A DNA stretch of 64,000 nucleotides, taken from assembly GCF_042657185.1 (NCBI RefSeq), contig NZ_JBHSNN010000014.1; one strand, 5' to 3'. Every line of letters starts with the position of its first letter. Positions within the stretch are counted from its first letter, which is position 1. The notes under the pieces were generated by a model. It did no database searches. It was not told the origin of the DNA and was given only the letters and a program-made list of their open reading frames with translations. The DNA is from Ureibacillus thermophilus (GTDB lineage Bacteria > Bacillota > Bacilli > Bacillales_A > Planococcaceae). The position numbers and the translations under genes are program-made. Positions 61,495 through 64,000 of this stretch are shown one piece after another.

Positions 61495-61523
61495 AGTATA
61501 AGGTAGAATGATATATATGTAAA
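61495..61523 (-). promoter_or_regulatory. Sigma-A promoter of the 23-aa peptide gene
   Basis: On the minus strand, -35 TTTACA (61518-61523), 17-bp spacer, -10 TATACT (61495-61500). The start would fall near 61488, so the leader before the ATG is only about 15 nt and begins at the RBS. Confidence 0.7.
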
Positions 61524-61569
61524 GTATTTTTCATTTACATATAAATATGCGTTGGAAGGGTTAATGATC

Positions 61570-62340
61570 ATGAAGAAAGTGCTGTTTTTTGACGTGGATG
61601 GAACGCTTTACAATAGCAAGAAACAATTGCCTCCGTCTGCAAAGGATGCAATCTTTCAAGCGAAGCGAAACGGTTATGAAATTGCGATTGCTACAGGCCG
61701 TGCCCCTTTTATGATTGAACCGATTTTAAAAGAGTTGGAGATTGATACATTTGTTACTTTTAATGGCCAATACGTTGTTTATAAAAATGAAGTCATTTTT
61801 ATGGACAGTGTCCCAAAAGAGGAGTTGGCGGAAATTATTGAATTTGGTTCTAAGCGCAATCATCCGGTTGTCTTTATAGATGACAAGAAAATGATTGCAA
61901 CAGCAGAGGGAAACGAAAAGATTGAACAAAGTTTAAAGTCGCTCCGCTATCCGTATCCGAAAATCAATCCCCATTTTTATAAAGAAAATACTGTTTATCA
62001 AACGCTGATTTTTATGGAAGAAGACGAGGAGCCTGTGTATCATCAAACATTTTCAAATGTAAAATTTGTCCGATGGCATCCGTATTCTTGCGATATTCTT
62101 CCAAAAGATGGTTCAAAGGCAAGAGGCATTCAAAAAGTGCTGGAAAAAATGAATGTGCCGATTGAAAATGCCGTTGCCTTTGGCGATGGTTTAAACGATA
62201 TCGAAATGCTTAAAGCAGTCGGCATTGGCGTGGCCATGGGCAATGCAAAAGAGCAAGTAAAAGCTGTTGCCGATGTGGTTGGAGATCATGTAGATGATGA
62301 TGGGCTTGCAAAAGTGATGAAAAAATTAGAGATTATCTAA
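61570..62340 (+). CDS. ykrA: Cof-type HAD phosphatase YkrA
   Basis: This 256-aa HAD hydrolase (Cof/IIB subclass) has motif I FFDVDGTLYNS, motif II IAIATGRAP, Lys in LPKDGSKARGI and motif IV FGDGLNDIEML. The cap domain lies between about residues 85 and 180. It dephosphorylates small metabolites such as sugar phosphates or FMN; the substrate is not defined. The start ATG 61570 gives MKKVLFFDVDG and has GGAAGGG 9 nt upstream; it has B. subtilis YkrA length. Confidence 0.9.
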   Translation: MKKVLFFDVDGTLYNSKKQLPPSAKDAIFQAKRNGYEIAIATGRAPFMIEPILKELEIDTFVTFNGQYVVYKNEVIFMDSVPKEELAEIIEFGSKRNHPVVFIDDKKMIATAEGNEKIEQSLKSLRYPYPKINPHFYKENTVYQTLIFMEEDEEPVYHQTFSNVKFVRWHPYSCDILPKDGSKARGIQKVLEKMNVPIENAVAFGDGLNDIEMLKAVGIGVAMGNAKEQVKAVADVVGDHVDDDGLAKVMKKLEII

Positions 62341-62394
62341 TATATGTATATGCGGGATACCTGTTTTAGTCTCGGCAATTCTAGTTAAAAAAAC

Positions 62395-62432
62395 CCCAAT
62401 AGCACCTTTTAACGGGCTACTGGGCTTTTTTA
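62395..62432. terminator. Bidirectional terminator ykrA/def
   Basis: CCCAATAGC and GCTACTGGG form a stem followed by CTTTTTTAT, with an A-run on the left. Confidence 0.75.
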
Positions 62433-62996
62433 TGCTTCGCTTTCCGCTTCCAATGGAAAGGCGTCTGGGATTGGGGCAAAAGGATCTTCTTTATTAATAT
62501 GGTCGTAAAACATCACGCCGTTTAAATGGTCGAGTTCATGTTGGAAACAAATAGCTGGAAGGCCTTGTAGACGCATTTTTTTCTCTTCGCCATCCAAGGT
62601 GTAAAATTTCACGGTAATGCGTGCATAACGAGGCACATAACCAGGCACACTGCGGTCTACTGATAAGCAGCCTTCTCCTTGAGGCAAGTATGTTTTTTCT
62701 GCAGAATGGCTGACGATTTTTGGATTCACTGCAATAAAACTTAATGCTTCTCCGTTTTCTTGTTCTATATGAATGGCAAAGATTCTTTTTAAGAAATTGA
62801 TTTGGTTTCCAGCAAGTCCAATTCCAGAGCGAAGTCCATATTTTTCTGCAATTTCAGGGTCTTGGCTATTTTTTAAAAACTGCAACATATCTTTTGCCAG
62901 TTTTCGTTCTTCATCAGTTAATGGGAATTTCACTTCTTCTGCTTTCGTTCTTAAAGCAGGGTGCCCTTCTCGGACAATGTCTTTCATTAAAATCAT
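62430..62996 (-). CDS. def: Peptide deformylase
   Basis: This 188-aa type 2 metal-dependent deformylase removes formyl from nascent Met. Motif II EGCLSV and motif III QHELDHLNG (HExxH) are intact. Motif I reads GIGLAGNQ where GxGLAAPQ is normal (Ala-Pro replaced by Gly-Asn). Other parts follow B. subtilis YkrB closely (VPGYVPRYARITVKF, FYDHINKEDPFA). RBS GAGGGAG. Confidence 0.94.
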   Translation of the reverse strand: MILMKDIVREGHPALRTKAEEVKFPLTDEERKLAKDMLQFLKNSQDPEIAEKYGLRSGIGLAGNQINFLKRIFAIHIEQENGEALSFIAVNPKIVSHSAEKTYLPQGEGCLSVDRSVPGYVPRYARITVKFYTLDGEEKKMRLQGLPAICFQHELDHLNGVMFYDHINKEDPFAPIPDAFPLEAESEA

Positions 62997-63001
62997 TTCT
63001 T

Positions 63002-63364
63002 ACTCCCTCTCAATATCACTATCAAATTTTTCAATATAAAAATATCATAAGTTTTTTTCTTTTTCTAATAAATGGACCAATGAATATTATATGCGATACA
63101 TAGGGGATACTGTATTCATATGCAAATATTTTATGAACATAACATAAAAAATGTCTAATTTTTCAAACTGTTATAACACAAGTTTTTATTGTATTATAAC
63201 AGATGTGTCTTAGTTGACTGTGGATTAAAATAGAAAATATAAGATTTAAAAAGAGAAAACAATAATTGACCGATAGTGTTTAGGTGGGTTATACTGTTAA
63301 CAACTAATAATTGTATCAATTTTTTCGGTTGTTTAGACTAATACAGTTAAAGGAGAGGTGTTTT
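63002..63364. other. Divergent def/pdhA intergenic region
   Basis: It contains the pdh operon promoter: -35 TTGACC (63266-63271), 18 bp, -10 TATACT (63290-63295), and an AAAGGAGAGG RBS. A dyad GTTAAC-AAC lies just after the -10. The remaining AT-rich bases show no gene. Confidence 0.55.
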
Positions 63365-64000
63365 ATGAGTGAGAAAATTTTTGATCCTAAAGGCGTGCTG
63401 AAGGATGTAGAAAATAAATTCGAAATGTTTCAAATTCTGAATGAAAACGGGGAAATTGTGAACGAAGAATACGATCCTAAATTATCCGATGAGGATTTAG
63501 TAGAATTGATGTCTCGCATGGTTTATACGAGAATTCTAGACCAACGTTCCATCTCTTTAAACCGTCAAGGACGCCTTGGATTCTACGCACCAACTGCAGG
63601 ACAAGAAGCTTCTCAAATTGCTTCCCACTATGCATTGGAAAAAGATGATTGGATTTTGCCAGGATATAGGGATGTGCCGCAAATTGTTTGGCATGGACTG
63701 CCGCTATGGAAAGCCTTTTTGTTCAGCCGCGGACATTTCATCGGAAATCAGATACCAGAAGGATTAAATATCGTCCCTCCTCAAATCATTATTGGGGCTC
63801 AATACATTCAAACGGCAGGAGTAGCTTTGGGAATTAAAAAGCGCGGCGGCAAAAATGTAGCCGTGACATATACAGGTGACGGCGGTTCATCGCAAGGAGA
63901 TTTTTATGAAGGAATCAACTTTGCAGGCGCCTTTAAAGTGCCGACCATTTTCTTCATCCAAAACAACCAATATGCGATTTCAACGCCAAGAGAAATCCAA
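63365..64000 (+). CDS. pdhA: Pyruvate dehydrogenase E1 alpha subunit (N-terminal part)
   Basis: The first 212 codons are in the window; the gene continues past the right edge. The sequence MSEKIFDPKGVLKDVENKFE, then RQGRLGFYAPTAGQEASQIASHYALEKDDW, and the thiamine-diphosphate motif TYTGDGGSSQGDFYEGINFAG...QNNQYAIS are those of PdhA. E1 decarboxylates pyruvate and acetylates the E2 lipoyl group. The def-pdhA divergent arrangement matches B. subtilis. Confidence 0.96.
   Translation, partial: MSEKIFDPKGVLKDVENKFEMFQILNENGEIVNEEYDPKLSDEDLVELMSRMVYTRILDQRSISLNRQGRLGFYAPTAGQEASQIASHYALEKDDWILPGYRDVPQIVWHGLPLWKAFLFSRGHFIGNQIPEGLNIVPPQIIIGAQYIQTAGVALGIKKRGGKNVAVTYTGDGGSSQGDFYEGINFAGAFKVPTIFFIQNNQYAISTPREIQ

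Noticed and set aside
1..64000. CRISPR arrays, tRNA/rRNA genes, prophage or complete insertion sequences
   Set aside because: No regularly spaced direct repeats, no tRNA or rRNA sequences and no transposase, integrase or phage structural genes were recognised in the window.

Overview
The window is chromosomal DNA of a low-GC, endospore-forming Firmicute of the order Bacillales. Gene order closely follows Bacillus subtilis blocks: trpS-spx-mecA-coiA-pepF; the yjb cluster spxH, yjbI, cwlQ, yjbK, yjbL, relQ, nadF, yjbO; yjcG/yjcH; ykwC-cheV; darB-ccpC; ykuU-ykuV; ktrC; rnjA-rpoY; ykrA-def; pdhA. Sporulation genes (cotZ, a cotO-like gene, a spoVA operon, spoVIF, a yjcZ-like gene, a Spo0E-like phosphatase) confirm a spore former. 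An orphan murE next to prfC and two families of intergenic repeats suggest the Planococcaceae side of the order (Ureibacillus/Lysinibacillus-like). That placement is an inference.

Layout. 1-5.7 kb: T-box-controlled trpS, then proteostasis and competence genes (spx, mecA, coiA, pepF) and the conserved sRNA RoxS/RsaE. 5.9-11.5 kb: spxH, a truncated globin, cwlQ and a CYTH protein on the minus strand; yjbL, relQ, nadF and a pseudouridine synthase on the plus strand. 11.6-17 kb: mgtE and spore genes. 17-31 kb: a mixed housekeeping stretch (yjcG, yjcH, pgpA, ALDH, murE, prfC, an SDR, a Mn2+-riboswitch-controlled TerC exporter, ktrD, a sporulation-type kinase, mhqR-like). 31-41 kb: envelope proteins, ykwC, cheV, ppx-ppk, darB, ccpC. 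41.3-45.7 kb: a decaying accessory patch with at least three broken genes, ending in a GC-rich repeat. 45.7-50.1 kb: a polyamine ABC operon (potABCD) with its XRE-cupin regulator. 50.4-53 kb: ykuU, ykuV, ktrC, a methyltransferase. 53.2-59.2 kb: a sulfide-oxidation module (SQR, a DUF1641 protein, a persulfide dioxygenase-rhodanese fusion), an NreBC-like two-component system and a TauE/SafE exporter. 59.3-64 kb: rnjA-rpoY, a 23-codon cationic peptide gene, ykrA, def and the start of pdhA.

The most interesting part is the sulfide module. The two flanking transcription units (SQR operon and tauE) carry nearly identical 16-bp dyads (15 of 16 bases when one is inverted). Each dyad lies exactly 21 bp before a TATAC -10 element, so its centre falls near -41.5. 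The kinase between them has the C-x2-C-x11-C spacing of the oxygen sensor NreB, but Met replaces the fourth cysteine. This suggests an NreBC-type regulator re-used for sulfur metabolism. Other points of note: a self-contained unit for a 23-residue +9 peptide at 61.4 kb; a family of hairpin-ended repeats placed between convergent genes; RoxS with a Rex-like start-site dyad; and 22-bp-spaced direct repeats upstream of the polyamine regulator.
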